A stretch of 64,000 nucleotides of DNA from Ensifer canadensis (GCF_017488845.2 NZ_CP083370.1:2542001-2606000), one strand, 5' to 3'; positions 53,883 through 62,699 are shown, counted from the stretch's first letter. Numbers and translations: made by a program. Notes: generated by a model not told the origin, from the letters alone.

Positions 53883-54040
53883 GGTAACCCATTAGAATCC
53901 ATCAGGTTTATCATTCCGGGTGAATTCACCCCGAAATCGTCCCGATCGCGGCAATTTACGCTTGGAGGCGCATTCGCCCCCTTCCCCAACTCCCGGTTTT
54001 TGCGCAAGGTGCGCTGACGGAGAGAATAAAGGGGACCTGA

Positions 54041-55279
54041 ATGTACGAGTTCGCCATCGCCTGGGAATGGCTGGCCTTTGCTGTGCGCTGGCTGCATGTC
54101 ATTACCGCCATCGCCTGGATCGGCTCATCCTTCTATTTCATCGCGCTCGACCTCGGTCTCGTGAAGCGCGACCACCTGCCTGTTGGAGCCTACGGCGAGG
54201 AATGGCAGGTGCATGGCGGTGGCTTCTACCACATCCAGAAATATCTGGTCGCCCCCGCCTCGATGCCCGAGCACCTGACCTGGTTCAAATGGGAATCTTA
54301 CGTGACGTGGCTTTCGGGCTTCGCCATGCTCTGTCTGGTCTATTACGGCGGTGCCGATCTTTTCCTGATCGATCGCCACGTGCTCGATATCTCGGCAACG
54401 TCCGCGATCCTGATCTCGCTCGCCTCGCTCGGCATCGGATGGGTCTTCTATGACCTGCTCTGCAAGTCGCCGCTCGGCAACAACACCTGGGGCCTGATGG
54501 CGCTTCTTTATGTGGCGCTGGTGATCATGGCCTGGGGCTATACCCAGGTGTTTACAGGCCGCGCCGCCTTCCTGCATCTGGGCGCTTTCACCGCCACCAT
54601 CATGTCGGCCAACGTCTTCTTCCTCATCATTCCCAACCAGAAGATCGTCGTTGCCGACCTGATCGCCGGGCGCACGCCCGACCCGAAGCTCGGCGCCCAG
54701 GCCAAGCAGCGCTCGCTGCACAACAACTACCTGACCCTGCCGGTCATCTTCTTCATGCTGTCGAACCACTATCCGCTGGCTTTTGCCACCGCCTTCAACT
54801 GGATCATCGCGGCGCTGGTGTTCCTGATGGGTGTCACCATCCGGCAATGGTTCAATACGACCCATGCCCGCAAGGGTAGGCCTACCTGGACGTGGCTCGT
54901 CACCGTCCTCCTCTTCATCCTGATCATGTGGCTGTCGACCGTGCCGAAGGTGCTGACCGGCGAAGAAAAAGCCGAGGTCGCGCCGGTCTTTGCCCGGTTT
55001 GCGGAGAATGCGCATTTCCCCGCCGTCAAGGACGCGATCTCGACCCGCTGTTCCATGTGCCACGCAGCCGAACCGGTCTATGAGGGCATCGCCCGGCCGC
55101 CGAAGGGTGTGGTGTTAGAGAGCGATCAGGAGATTGCCGCCCACGCCCGCGAAATCTATATCCAGGCGGGGCGCAGCCATGCCATGCCGCCCGGCAACAT
55201 AACCGACATGACGACGGACGAGCGCCAGTTGCTGGCAGCCTGGTTCGAAAGCGCCGTCGAGGAAGGCAAGACACAATGA
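54041..55279 (+). CDS. puuD: Membrane urate hydroxylase PuuD with cytochrome c domain
   Basis: Oxidises urate to 5-hydroxyisourate and passes electrons to the respiratory chain. 412 residues: about eight transmembrane helices in the first 300, with conserved His19, and a C-terminal cytochrome c domain with Cys337, Cys340 and His341 (CSMCH) and the likely axial Met in SHAMPPGN. LHVITAIAWIGSSFYFIALD and HGGGFYHIQKYLVAP are family signatures. It replaces cofactor-free uricase. GGGGACCTGA precedes the ATG; the stop overlaps the guaD start (ATGA). Confidence 0.93.
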   Translation: MYEFAIAWEWLAFAVRWLHVITAIAWIGSSFYFIALDLGLVKRDHLPVGAYGEEWQVHGGGFYHIQKYLVAPASMPEHLTWFKWESYVTWLSGFAMLCLVYYGGADLFLIDRHVLDISATSAILISLASLGIGWVFYDLLCKSPLGNNTWGLMALLYVALVIMAWGYTQVFTGRAAFLHLGAFTATIMSANVFFLIIPNQKIVVADLIAGRTPDPKLGAQAKQRSLHNNYLTLPVIFFMLSNHYPLAFATAFNWIIAALVFLMGVTIRQWFNTTHARKGRPTWTWLVTVLLFILIMWLSTVPKVLTGEEKAEVAPVFARFAENAHFPAVKDAISTRCSMCHAAEPVYEGIARPPKGVVLESDQEIAAHAREIYIQAGRSHAMPPGNITDMTTDERQLLAAWFESAVEEGKTQ

Positions 55280-56592
55280 CAACGACGCTCATCCGCGGCC
55301 GCCTCTTGAGCTTTCACCGCGCGCCAATGGCAATCGAGGACAGCGCCGCCTACACCTATGAAAGCGATGGCGCGCTGCTGGTCGCAGACGGCCGGATCAA
55401 AACGTCTGGCACCTACGCGACTGTGAAGGCCGAGGCAGCGGATGATATCGTCGAGATCGATCACCGCCCGCACCTGATCGTGCCGGGCTTCATCGACACG
55501 CATCTGCATTTCCCGCAGATGCAGGTGATGGCCTCCTACGCCGCCAACCTGCTGGAATGGCTCAACACCTATACCTTCCCGGAAGAGTGCCGCTTCGTCG
55601 AGACCGCCCATGCCGAGCGCATCGCCAGCCGTTTCTTCGACGAAATGGTCCGCCACGGCACGACGACGGCGGCCGCCTATTGCACCGTGCATAAGGCATC
55701 CGCCGACGCCTTCTTCGCCGAGGCGCTACGCCGCGACATGCGCATGATCGCCGGCAAGGTGATGATGGACCGCAATGCCCCGCAGGGGTTGCTCGATACG
55801 CCGCAGATGGGCTACGACGAGACCCGCGCGGTAATCCGCGACTGGCACGGCAAGGGCCGCAACCATGTCGCCATCACTCCGCGCTTTGCCATCACCTCGA
55901 CGCCGGAGCAGATGGACGTCGCAAAATCGCTGGTGCATGAGTTTCCCGACCTGCATGTCCAGACACATCTGTCGGAAAACCGCGACGAGATCGCCTTTAC
56001 CTGCGAACTCTATCCGGAAGCCACCGATTATACCGACGTCTACGCCCGTTATGGGCTGCTTGGGCCGAAGAGCCTGTTCGGCCACTGCATCCACCTCTCA
56101 GACCGCGAGGCGGACGTGATGTGCGAGACGGGATCGGTCGCGGTCTTCTGCCCGACATCCAACCTCTTCCTCGGCTCGGGCCTTTTCCCGTTGCGGGCGC
56201 TCAACCGGCGCGAAAAGCCGGTACGCACCTCGGTCGCCTCGGATATCGGCGGCGGCACCAGCTATTCGATGCTGAAGACGCTCGACGAGGCCTACAAGAT
56301 CCTGCAACTGCAGGGCGAGCGGCTGAACCCGTTCGACAGCTTCTTCATGATGACCCGCGGCAACGCCGAGGCGCTGTCGCTGGTCGATCGCATCGGCACG
56401 CTCGAGGCCGGCACCGACGCCGACTTCATCGTGCTCAACATGGCGGCAACACCGGCGATGGCGCTGCGCGCCGAAGTGGTCAACTCACTCGCCGATGAAC
56501 TTTTCCTGCTCCAGACCATGGGCGACGACCGCGCGATCGTCGAGACCTATGTGGCGGGAAAACCGGCCAAGGCGGCACTCGCTGCTGCCTGA
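55276..56592 (+). CDS. guaD: Guanine deaminase
   Basis: Zinc amidohydrolase converting guanine to xanthine; 438 residues. [19 protein letters not shown] carries the HxH ligands, QTHLSENRDEI the third His with the substrate loop, LFGHCIHLSDRE the fourth, and TSVASDIGGGTSYSMLKTL the Asp. Translationally coupled to puuD by a four-base overlap. It feeds xanthine to XdhAB, whose urate is then used by PuuD. Confidence 0.95.
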   Translation: MTTTLIRGRLLSFHRAPMAIEDSAAYTYESDGALLVADGRIKTSGTYATVKAEAADDIVEIDHRPHLIVPGFIDTHLHFPQMQVMASYAANLLEWLNTYTFPEECRFVETAHAERIASRFFDEMVRHGTTTAAAYCTVHKASADAFFAEALRRDMRMIAGKVMMDRNAPQGLLDTPQMGYDETRAVIRDWHGKGRNHVAITPRFAITSTPEQMDVAKSLVHEFPDLHVQTHLSENRDEIAFTCELYPEATDYTDVYARYGLLGPKSLFGHCIHLSDREADVMCETGSVAVFCPTSNLFLGSGLFPLRALNRREKPVRTSVASDIGGGTSYSMLKTLDEAYKILQLQGERLNPFDSFFMMTRGNAEALSLVDRIGTLEAGTDADFIVLNMAATPAMALRAEVVNSLADELFLLQTMGDDRAIVETYVAGKPAKAALAAA

Positions 56593-56606
56593 CTTCACCG
56601 TCATTG

Positions 56607-56651
56607 GCAAAGAGGTCAAAAAAATTGACCTCTTTGCGTCCGCGCTATTAA
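56607..56651 (+). promoter_or_regulatory. Perfect palindrome over a putative lldD promoter
   Basis: GCAAAGAGGTCAA (56607-56619) and TTGACCTCTTTGC (56625-56637) are perfect 13-base arms around AAAAA. TTGACC at 56625-56630 is also a -35 candidate with TATTAA (56646-56651) as -10. No T-run follows the stem, so an operator fits better than a terminator. A GntR-type repressor is one possibility. Confidence 0.55.
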
Positions 56652-56772
56652 CAAGCCTCCGGCAAACATGGTAAGGCCTCGGTAGTCATCCCAAGAGTTG
56701 GGTGCGGAAAAGTGTCCGCGGCTTTCCGCCCGCATCCCGCTCTAACCTGTGTTTCAGATGAAGGCCGTTTCC

Positions 56773-57909
56773 ATGACGCAAATCCTCGAAATCAGCGACC
56801 TCAAGGCCCTTGCCAAGCGCCGCGTACCGAAGCTCTTCTTCGATTACGCCGACAGCGGCGCCTGGACCGAGGGCACCTATCGCGCCAACGAGGAAGACTT
56901 CGCCAAGGTGAAGCTGCGCCAGCGGGTGCTGGTCGACATGACCAACCGCTCGCTGGAAACGACCATGATCGGCCAGAAAGTGTCGATGCCGGTGGCGCTG
57001 GCGCCGACGGGGCTGACCGGCATGCAGCACGCCGATGGCGAGATGCTGGCAGCCCAGGCGGCCGAAGCCTTTGGCGTTCCCTTCACGTTGTCGACCATGA
57101 GCATCTGCTCAATCGAGGATGTCGCGTCGGTCACAACCAAGCCCTTCTGGTTCCAGCTCTACGTCATGCGCGAGCGCGAGTTCGTGCTGAACCTCATCGA
57201 CCGGGCCAAGGCCGCCAAGTGCTCGGCACTGGTGCTGACGCTCGACCTGCAGATCCTCGGCCAGCGCCACAAGGACCTGCGCAACAGCCTGTCGGCCCCG
57301 CCGAAGCTGACCCCCAAGCATCTCTGGCAGATGGCGACACGTCCCGGCTGGTGCATGAAGATGCTCGGCACCAACCGCCGCACCTTCCGCAATATCGTCG
57401 GCCACGCCAAGAGCGTCACCGACCTGTCCTCGCTCGGCGCCTGGACGGCAGAACAGTTCGACCCGCAACTCTCGTGGAAGGACGTCGAATGGATCAAGGA
57501 GCGCTGGGGCGGTCCGCTGATCCTGAAGGGCATTCTCGATCCGGAAGACGCCAAGATGGCGGCGGCGACCGGCGCCGACGCGATCATCGTCTCCAACCAC
57601 GGCGGCCGCCAGCTCGATGGCGCCCATTCCTCGATCAGCATGCTGCCGCGCATCGTCGATGCGGTCGGCCACCAGATCGAGGTGCATCTCGATGGCGGCA
57701 TCCGCTCCGGCCAGGACGTGCTGAAGGCCGTCGCCATGGGCGCCAAGGGCACCTATATCGGCCGCCCCTTCCTCTACGGCCTCGGCGCCATGGGGAAGGA
57801 AGGCGTGACCAAGGCGCTGGAAATCATCCGCAAGGAGATGGACATCACCATGGCGCTCTGCGGCAAGCGCGATATCAACGACGTCAACCGCGACATTCTC
57901 GCGGATTGA
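56773..57909 (+). CDS. lldD: FMN-dependent L-lactate dehydrogenase
   Basis: Alpha-hydroxy-acid oxidising TIM-barrel flavoprotein of 378 residues, membrane-associated respiratory type. PVALAPTGLTGMQHADGEMLAAQAAEAFGVPFTLSTMSICSIEDV binds FMN; IVSNHGGRQLDG carries the catalytic His and substrate Arg; HLDGGIRSGQDVLKAVAMGAKGTYIGRPFLYGL closes the FMN site. Related 2-hydroxy acids such as glycolate or mandelate cannot be excluded, but the sequence is closest to LldD. GAAGG lies nine bases before ATG 56773; earlier in-frame starts lack one. Confidence 0.9.
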   Translation: MTQILEISDLKALAKRRVPKLFFDYADSGAWTEGTYRANEEDFAKVKLRQRVLVDMTNRSLETTMIGQKVSMPVALAPTGLTGMQHADGEMLAAQAAEAFGVPFTLSTMSICSIEDVASVTTKPFWFQLYVMREREFVLNLIDRAKAAKCSALVLTLDLQILGQRHKDLRNSLSAPPKLTPKHLWQMATRPGWCMKMLGTNRRTFRNIVGHAKSVTDLSSLGAWTAEQFDPQLSWKDVEWIKERWGGPLILKGILDPEDAKMAAATGADAIIVSNHGGRQLDGAHSSISMLPRIVDAVGHQIEVHLDGGIRSGQDVLKAVAMGAKGTYIGRPFLYGLGAMGKEGVTKALEIIRKEMDITMALCGKRDINDVNRDILAD

Positions 57910-58198
57910 TCGAGCGCGCCAACCGGCGAAGCCGGATTGCCTGAAAAGGGCGGCTTCGCGGCCGGCCTCCAACACGTGTGTGGAATGCCTGCAGTTCCAA
58001 ATTGGTCGCATAAACTAAACGTATGCGATCGTTTCTTGCGGCGAACCGTCCTTTGAGACGGGCGGTTCAGTCGTAAGCTTCAGGATTGATGCAGGTCGCC
58101 TTTACAGCGCCGCGCGTCAAATATGACGCGCAAAGGACGCTGTATCGCTTCAAACTTGTTGCATAATTCTATCCTCAAATCGGATCAGATTTGAGGAA
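57910..58198. other. Intergenic stretch between lldD and the VOC gene
   Basis: 289 bases without a credible gene between convergent genes. It holds a GAACCGTCC/GACGGGCGGTTC hairpin near 58037-58064 and repeat modules A (58103-58144) and B (from 58161). One of these hairpins probably ends lldD transcription. Confidence 0.6.
58103..58144. repeat. Palindromic repeat module A, third copy
   Basis: TACAGCGCCGCGCGTC and GACGCGCAAAGGACGCTGTA around an AAATAT loop; almost the same as the copy at 25827-25868. Here module A comes before module B, the reverse of the order at 10976-11057. Confidence 0.75.
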
Positions 58199-58205
58199 TT
58201 ATGCA
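58161..58205. repeat. Palindromic repeat module B, second copy
   Basis: GCATAATTC...CCTCAAATC and GATTTGAGGAATTATGC form a long stem with a small bulge. Its right arm supplies the TAA stop codon of the VOC-family gene (58199-58201) read on the minus strand. Confidence 0.7.
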
Positions 58206-58585
58206 GTAGATCCAAGAGTTTGCGGCTCTCCGATCTCTATTGCGTGCCCGTCGGGATCATAAAAACGGAACACCCGCTGTCCCCAGGCTTGCCGCTCAAT
58301 CGGGTGGATCAGCTCCACCTGCGGCGCAATGCTTTCGAAGGCCGCTTCGATATTCTCATGCTCGAAGTAGAGCAGCAGGTTCCCTCGCCCATAGGGTTCT
58401 TCCGCGGGACCGACTTCCCGCCAGACTGTTTGTTCCAGCGAACGACCCTCGTGGATCGCAAAACCGGTCTCGAAGAGAACGAAGTTTCCGAAGTCCTTCA
58501 ACACCGTCAGACCGAGTGTCTCCCGGTAAAAGTCCCTGGATCGATCGATGTCGCGGACGAAAGGGATCGGATTGATGAAACGCAT
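58199..58585 (-). CDS. Glyoxalase/bleomycin-resistance (VOC) family protein
   Basis: 128 residues with two paired beta-alpha-beta-beta-beta units. INPIPFVRDIDRSRDFYRETLGLTVLKDFGNFVLFETGFAIHEG is the first unit and GQRVFRFYDPDGHAIEIGEP the second, containing the usual His and Glu metal ligands. Substrate unknown. GAGGGGAATTCG precedes the ATG. The last codons and stop lie in repeat module B, so the true C-terminus may have been changed by the repeat. Confidence 0.85.
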   Translation of the reverse strand: MRFINPIPFVRDIDRSRDFYRETLGLTVLKDFGNFVLFETGFAIHEGRSLEQTVWREVGPAEEPYGRGNLLLYFEHENIEAAFESIAPQVELIHPIERQAWGQRVFRFYDPDGHAIEIGEPQTLGSTA

Positions 58586-58684
58586 CGAATTCCCCTCGTG
58601 AGTCTCAAAATCGTCTCACACAATCCCGATCAAGGCGACGGTTTTCGACTGAATTTTACGCCGCGAACACTCATCCACCCACGC

Positions 58685-59047
58685 TCAGCTGCCGCGATAG
58701 GTCGAGTAGCCGTAGGGCGAAAGAAGCAGCGGCACGTGATAATGGCTGGCCGGATCGGCAATGCCGAAGCGCAGCGGGATCAGGTCGAGGAAGGCAGGCT
58801 CCGGCAGGTCCGCACCGACACGACGAAGATAGTCGCCGGCGTGGAAGACCAACTCGTAGCTGCCCGCCATGAAGCCGATGCCTTCGACCATGGGCCCATC
58901 GACGCGTCCGTCGCTGTTGGTATGAACGGTGCGGATCAGTTGCCGCTCGTCGCCTTCGAGCCAAAAGAGGTCGATGCGCAAGCCTTCGGCCGGCGTGCCG
59001 AGCGCAGTGTCGAGGACATGGGTGGTCAGGCGGCCGGTGCTGCTCAT
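58685..59047 (-). CDS. uraH: 5-Hydroxyisourate hydrolase
   Basis: Transthyretin-like protein of 120 residues that hydrolyses 5-hydroxyisourate, the PuuD product, to [32 protein letters not shown] at the N-terminus and the C-terminal signature [18 protein letters not shown] (ending in YRGS) are diagnostic. Active-site His in THVLD, Arg, and His in SHYHVP. ATG 59047 is the family's normal start; frame upstream overlaps allA. Last gene of the puuE-uraD-allA-uraH operon. Confidence 0.96.
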   Translation of the reverse strand: MSSTGRLTTHVLDTALGTPAEGLRIDLFWLEGDERQLIRTVHTNSDGRVDGPMVEGIGFMAGSYELVFHAGDYLRRVGADLPEPAFLDLIPLRFGIADPASHYHVPLLLSPYGYSTYRGS

Positions 59048-59060
59048 CGCTGCTCTTCCT

Positions 59061-59558
59061 TCATATTGCGCTCTCGATGACGAAGGGCTCGTCGTAGACA
59101 TATTCTTCGAGATTGTTTCCCGGCCCATCCCGATCGACGACGATGAAGTCGCTGACCGCGCCCACCGACATCAGCGGATGGTGCCAGACATTGCGCCCGT
59201 AGTTGACGCCCTGCCGCCCGTTCGCCCGGAACACCCGCGGCATTCCCGGTCGGCCCCCCTCGTCTTCGGCAACGACGACGAGCCAGGGCCGGTCCTCGAG
59301 CGGCGAAAAGCTCTGGCTGCCGAAGGGGTGTCGCTCCATCATCGCCACCGCGTAAGGAAAGGCGCGCGGCTGGCCGCGAAAGATATTGATGATGACATCG
59401 GCACCCTCGCCGACAACATCGGCACGCGCCAGGCCATGGAAGCGTTCGGTGGTCCCGCCATTGATGTACCGCATCGAAGCCGGATCAGCCTCGATGACCG
59501 TGCCGAACGGCGCGAAAGCATCCTGCGTCAGGGGTTCGATCGAAAGAATACGCGACAT
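59061..59558 (-). CDS. allA: Ureidoglycolate lyase AllA
   Basis: Cleaves ureidoglycolate to glyoxylate and urea; 165 residues, cupin fold. [49 protein letters not shown] and [27 protein letters not shown] are family signatures. Its substrate comes from allantoate by allantoicase or allantoate amidohydrolase, neither of which is in the window. The ATG overlaps the stop of a possible 34-codon ORF (TGATG), and uraH follows after 13 bases. Confidence 0.94.
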   Translation of the reverse strand: MSRILSIEPLTQDAFAPFGTVIEADPASMRYINGGTTERFHGLARADVVGEGADVIINIFRGQPRAFPYAVAMMERHPFGSQSFSPLEDRPWLVVVAEDEGGRPGMPRVFRANGRQGVNYGRNVWHHPLMSVGAVSDFIVVDRDGPGNNLEEYVYDEPFVIESAI

Positions 59559-59662
59559 CAGGCCATCGCCCCGCGGTGCTCATTGCCGGCGGCGTCGGCA
59601 TGGTCCGGTTCGACTGCCCTCGGTAAAGATGAGCGCAGATAGCGAACGGGTATGTCAGGCAT
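59558..59662 (-). CDS. Possible 34-residue protein between uraD and allA
   Basis: [20 protein letters not shown]... to GAMA. The ATG lies inside the last codons of uraD (8-base overlap) with AGGAGACGAAA just before it, one of the best ribosome sites in the operon; the stop overlaps the allA ATG as TGATG. It exactly bridges the 96-base gap. It may be a real small protein or a translational-coupling ORF that brings ribosomes to allA, whose own ribosome site is weak. No family recognised. Confidence 0.45.
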   Translation of the reverse strand: MPDIPVRYLRSSLPRAVEPDHADAAGNEHRGAMA

Positions 59663-60158
59663 TTTCGTCTCCTGGAAGCATGGATTGCAGCCGCAGGCGG
59701 GCGATCTTCTCCACCTGCGCACAGGCGGTTTCAAATTCCTCTTCGGTCGAATTGTCAATGCGCCTTTCGAACGAGGCGAGAATGTCGTTCTTCGTCAGGC
59801 CCTTGACCGCGATGATGAAGGGAAAGCCGAATTTCTGCGTATAGGCCTCGTTCAGCGCCGTGAACCGGGCATGCTCGTCGGCCGAAAGGCGGTCGAGGCC
59901 GGCCGACGCCTGCTCCGCCGTCGAGTCCGCCGTCAGCTTGCCGGCGATCGCCAGCTTGCCGGCAAGATCCGGGTGGGCGCGCAGCACCGCCAGCCTTTCG
60001 CGCGGCAGACCGGCGCGAAAGGCCTGGCAAAGTGCCGAGTGCACGTTGCCGGCCGAAAGTCCCGTTGCGGCCGCCCGGTCGTAGGCCCGTTCGGCAACCC
60101 ATGGAGAATGCTCGAACACGCCGCCGAAGCGGCTGACGAAGGCGTCGCGATCGGACAT
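59655..60158 (-). CDS. uraD: OHCU decarboxylase UraD
   Basis: Decarboxylates 2-oxo-4-hydroxy-4-carboxy-5-ureidoimidazoline to S-allantoin; 167 residues, all-helical. FEHSPWVAERAY, the catalytic His in LRAHPDLAGKLA, LNEAYTQKFGFPFIIAVKG and ILASFERRIDNSTEEEF are typical. The ATG overlaps the puuE stop (TGATG). Confidence 0.95.
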   Translation of the reverse strand: MSDRDAFVSRFGGVFEHSPWVAERAYDRAAATGLSAGNVHSALCQAFRAGLPRERLAVLRAHPDLAGKLAIAGKLTADSTAEQASAGLDRLSADEHARFTALNEAYTQKFGFPFIIAVKGLTKNDILASFERRIDNSTEEEFETACAQVEKIARLRLQSMLPGDENA

Positions 60159-61087
60159 CAGAGAGCCCCTTCCGGCTTGTGGTGTTCATACCAGTGACGG
60201 GCGATGTCGATGCGCCGCGGCACCCAGACCTTGTCGTGCGACATGACATAGTCGATGAACCGCGCCAGCGCCGCGGCGCGGCCTGGACGCCCAACGAGGC
60301 GGCAGTGCAGGCCGATGTTCATCATCTTGGCGTTGCCTTCCTTGCCCTCCTCATAGAGCACGTCGAACGTGTCTTTGAGATAGGTGAAGAACTGGTCGCC
60401 GGAGTTGAAACCCTGGTTCGTCGCAAAGCGCATGTCGTTGGCGTCGAGTGTGTAGGGGATGATCAGATGCGGCTTGTCGGCCGTCAGCCCCGCCACCCAA
60501 TAGGGCAACTCATCCGCATAGGAATCGGAGGAATAGAGGAACCCGCCCTCTTCGAGAACGAGCTTCAGCGTGTTGCTTGAAGGCTTGCCCTGGTAAAGGC
60601 CAAGCGGGCGCTCGCCGGTCAGTTCGGTATGCAGCCGAACGACTTCGCGGATATGCTCGCGCTCCACCTCTTCGGGGAAATCCTTGTATTCGAGCCAGCG
60701 CAGGCCGTGGCTGGCGATCTCCCAGCCCGCTTCCTTCATGGCGGCGACCGCTTCGGGATTGCGAGCCATCGCCAACGTCACGCCGTAGACCGTCAACGGC
60801 ACGTCGCGGCTGGTGAACATGCGCCAGAGCCGCCAGAAACCGGAGCGCGAACCGTACTCATAAATCGATTCCATGTTGAGGTTGCGCTGGCCCTGCCAAG
60901 GCTGTGCACCAACGATCTCCGAGAGCAGGCTCTCGGAGGCCAGGTCGCCATCGAGGATGCAGCTTTCGCCGCCCTCTTCATAGTTGAGCACGAACTGCAC
61001 GGCGATACGCGCATCGCCCGGCCAGTTTGCCTTGGGCGGGTTGCGGCCATAGCCGACGAGGTCACGCGGATAGGAAGTCTCAGACAT
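60158..61087 (-). CDS. puuE: Allantoinase PuuE (polysaccharide-deacetylase fold)
   Basis: Metal-independent allantoinase opening S-allantoin to allantoate; 309 residues. YPRDLVGYGRNPPKANWPGDARIAVQFVLNYEEGGE is the signature start, followed by EYGSRSGFWRLWRMF, ASHGLRWLEYKDFP and HCRLVGRPGRAAALARF. First gene of the minus-strand operon. ATG 61087 has AAGGGTGATTTG before it; a TTG one codon upstream is not needed. It uses the NodB-like fold but not deacetylase chemistry. Confidence 0.95.
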   Translation of the reverse strand: MSETSYPRDLVGYGRNPPKANWPGDARIAVQFVLNYEEGGESCILDGDLASESLLSEIVGAQPWQGQRNLNMESIYEYGSRSGFWRLWRMFTSRDVPLTVYGVTLAMARNPEAVAAMKEAGWEIASHGLRWLEYKDFPEEVEREHIREVVRLHTELTGERPLGLYQGKPSSNTLKLVLEEGGFLYSSDSYADELPYWVAGLTADKPHLIIPYTLDANDMRFATNQGFNSGDQFFTYLKDTFDVLYEEGKEGNAKMMNIGLHCRLVGRPGRAAALARFIDYVMSHDKVWVPRRIDIARHWYEHHKPEGAL

Positions 61088-61165
61088 CAAATCACCCTTC
61101 GAATTTTCCGGAACGGTATCACCGCCGACCGGATTGTCGAGACAAAATGACGTCGGTGCAGACGG

Positions 61166-61966
61166 TTAGCGGCCGGCCATCAGCGAGGCGACCATCCGCG
61201 ACAGTGGCGGGATAGGGCCTGGCGCAAGCGTCGCCTCGGCTGCCGGCCGCTTGATCCGTTCGGCCCGCTTGGCCGCCGAAATCTTGCCGAGCGGGTGTTG
61301 CGAGTGGACGCGCATCGGCGCGCCCGATTCCTGCTCCACGAACAGCGCCAGGCTGCCGATCGTCAGCGGCGGCGCCAGGCATGGTTCGAACAGGTCGCGA
61401 AGCGGTGCCTCGATGCTGCGCATCGCGTCCAGATTGAGCGGCCCGGTCAGCATCATGTGAAAGCGATATTCATCCATCACATGAGGATCGCCCCAGCGAT
61501 GCAGGTTGGAAAATTGCGGCGCCGTCAGCCTGTCGGGGTCGGAGCGCTCGATGTCGTCTTCGCTGAGCGGCGCGCGGAACGCGTCGAATTCCTGGATGAT
61601 GCTGGCGGCCAGCAGATGCATCGCCGTGCTCGGGATCTGCGGCATCAGTCCCCAGCAGTGGCCGAGCCGGGCCACTTCCAGGCGCTCGATCTCGAACGGC
61701 GTCTGGGCGCCGGCAAAATGCATCAGCGCCTTGAGTAGCTGCGCCTCGTCCATATCGGGGTGAAGCCGGAAGGGCGACATCACCACCGCCTGAAAGCCGA
61801 AGCGACGCGGGACAGCCGTATGGAAGGCGATCTCGGATGCGGTCAATCCGGAGATCGATGGTAACTCGGTGGGCTCGCCGGAATAGACATTGCGGCCGAG
61901 CCAACTGGCGGCAACCGTTGAAAGCGGGTCGGCCATCGGCGGCGTGAAACAAATGGCGTAACGCAT
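61166..61966 (-). CDS. DUF1045 family protein
   Basis: 266 residues. MRYAICFTPPMADPLSTVAASWLGRNVYSGE, TAVPRRFGFQAVVMSPFRLHPD and RFHMMLTGPLN are hallmarks of DUF1045, a family with a possible 2H-phosphoesterase-like fold often found near phosphonate genes (phnM/phnN). No phn genes are seen here. The inner ATG (61966) has GGAG seven bases upstream, better than 61972. It lies 78 bases upstream of puuE on the same strand, so it could be read through into the allantoin operon. Confidence 0.83.
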   Translation of the reverse strand: MRYAICFTPPMADPLSTVAASWLGRNVYSGEPTELPSISGLTASEIAFHTAVPRRFGFQAVVMSPFRLHPDMDEAQLLKALMHFAGAQTPFEIERLEVARLGHCWGLMPQIPSTAMHLLAASIIQEFDAFRAPLSEDDIERSDPDRLTAPQFSNLHRWGDPHVMDEYRFHMMLTGPLNLDAMRSIEAPLRDLFEPCLAPPLTIGSLALFVEQESGAPMRVHSQHPLGKISAAKRAERIKRPAAEATLAPGPIPPLSRMVASLMAGR

Positions 61967-62244
61967 GCGCATGCTCCGGAAATCCGTTCTGGCACAGACC
62001 CGCGACAATCGATCTCGATCGTCGCCAGGGTGCGCAGGTTCAAAATCTTAGAGCTTCAACAATACCCTCCCCGGGAAGACGCGACGCTCTATTGCCCGCG
62101 TCTTAGGTGATTTGCGTGACAGCTTGACGAAGTGGAAGGGGCAATACCACGCGATTACCGTCCGGATCGCGCCCGCAGCTTTTTCGGAACCATCCCACCG
62201 ACCAGCCGTTCCCCTGAGGTAGCAAACAACGATGGAGAAGAAGC

Positions 62245-62634
62245 GTGACCTATCACAATGCGAACCTTCAGGACGCCGGGATCAAGGAAACCCATGACCT
62301 GATCGCCAGCGACAAGGTTGAAGGCACGAAGGTTTATGGCGCCGACAACAAGCACATCGGCTCGATCGAGCGCGTTATCCTGGAAAAGCGCAGCGGTCGC
62401 GTGGCCTATGCCGTGCTCGGGTTCGGCGGTTTTCTCGGCATCGGGGAAGATCACTATCCACTGCCTTGGGCCAAGCTGACCTATGATGAGAACCTCGGCG
62501 GCTATCGGACTGATGTGACTCGCGAACAGGTCGAGCGGGCGCCGAAATATCACGGCAACGAGGAATACGACTGGAACAGCGAGAACGGACGCCGGGTCTA
62601 TGACTATTACGGCGTGCCGCCTTACTGGATGTAA
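62245..62634 (+). CDS. PRC-barrel domain protein
   Basis: 129 residues. LIASDKVEGTKVYGADNKHIGSIERVILEKRSGRVAYAVLGFGGFLGIGEDHYPLPWAKLTYD is a PRC-barrel domain (about 20-85), the small beta-barrel of photosynthetic reaction centre H subunits and RimM; the tail is rich in Tyr, Asn and Glu. Common in rhizobia as short stress-linked proteins; function unknown. It starts with GTG after GGAGAAGAAGC. Confidence 0.82.
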   Translation: MTYHNANLQDAGIKETHDLIASDKVEGTKVYGADNKHIGSIERVILEKRSGRVAYAVLGFGGFLGIGEDHYPLPWAKLTYDENLGGYRTDVTREQVERAPKYHGNEEYDWNSENGRRVYDYYGVPPYWM

Positions 62635-62661
62635 GGATCGGGTTTACGATCGTCCCGACAT

Positions 62662-62682
62662 GGCTCCGCCGATGGCGGGGCC
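62662..62682 (+). terminator. Hairpin after the PRC-barrel gene
   Basis: GGCTCCGCC and GGCGGGGCC with a GAT loop, 27 bases past the stop. Only a GTTCTTAT tail follows, so termination strength is uncertain. It could serve both this gene and the convergent FAD gene. Confidence 0.45.
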
Positions 62683-62699
62683 GTTCTTATGCCGCCAGC

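Noticed and set aside
56607..56637. The lldD palindrome as a guaD terminator
   Set aside because: The stem is followed by GTCCGCGC on the plus strand, not a T-run, and it overlaps a promoter-like -35.
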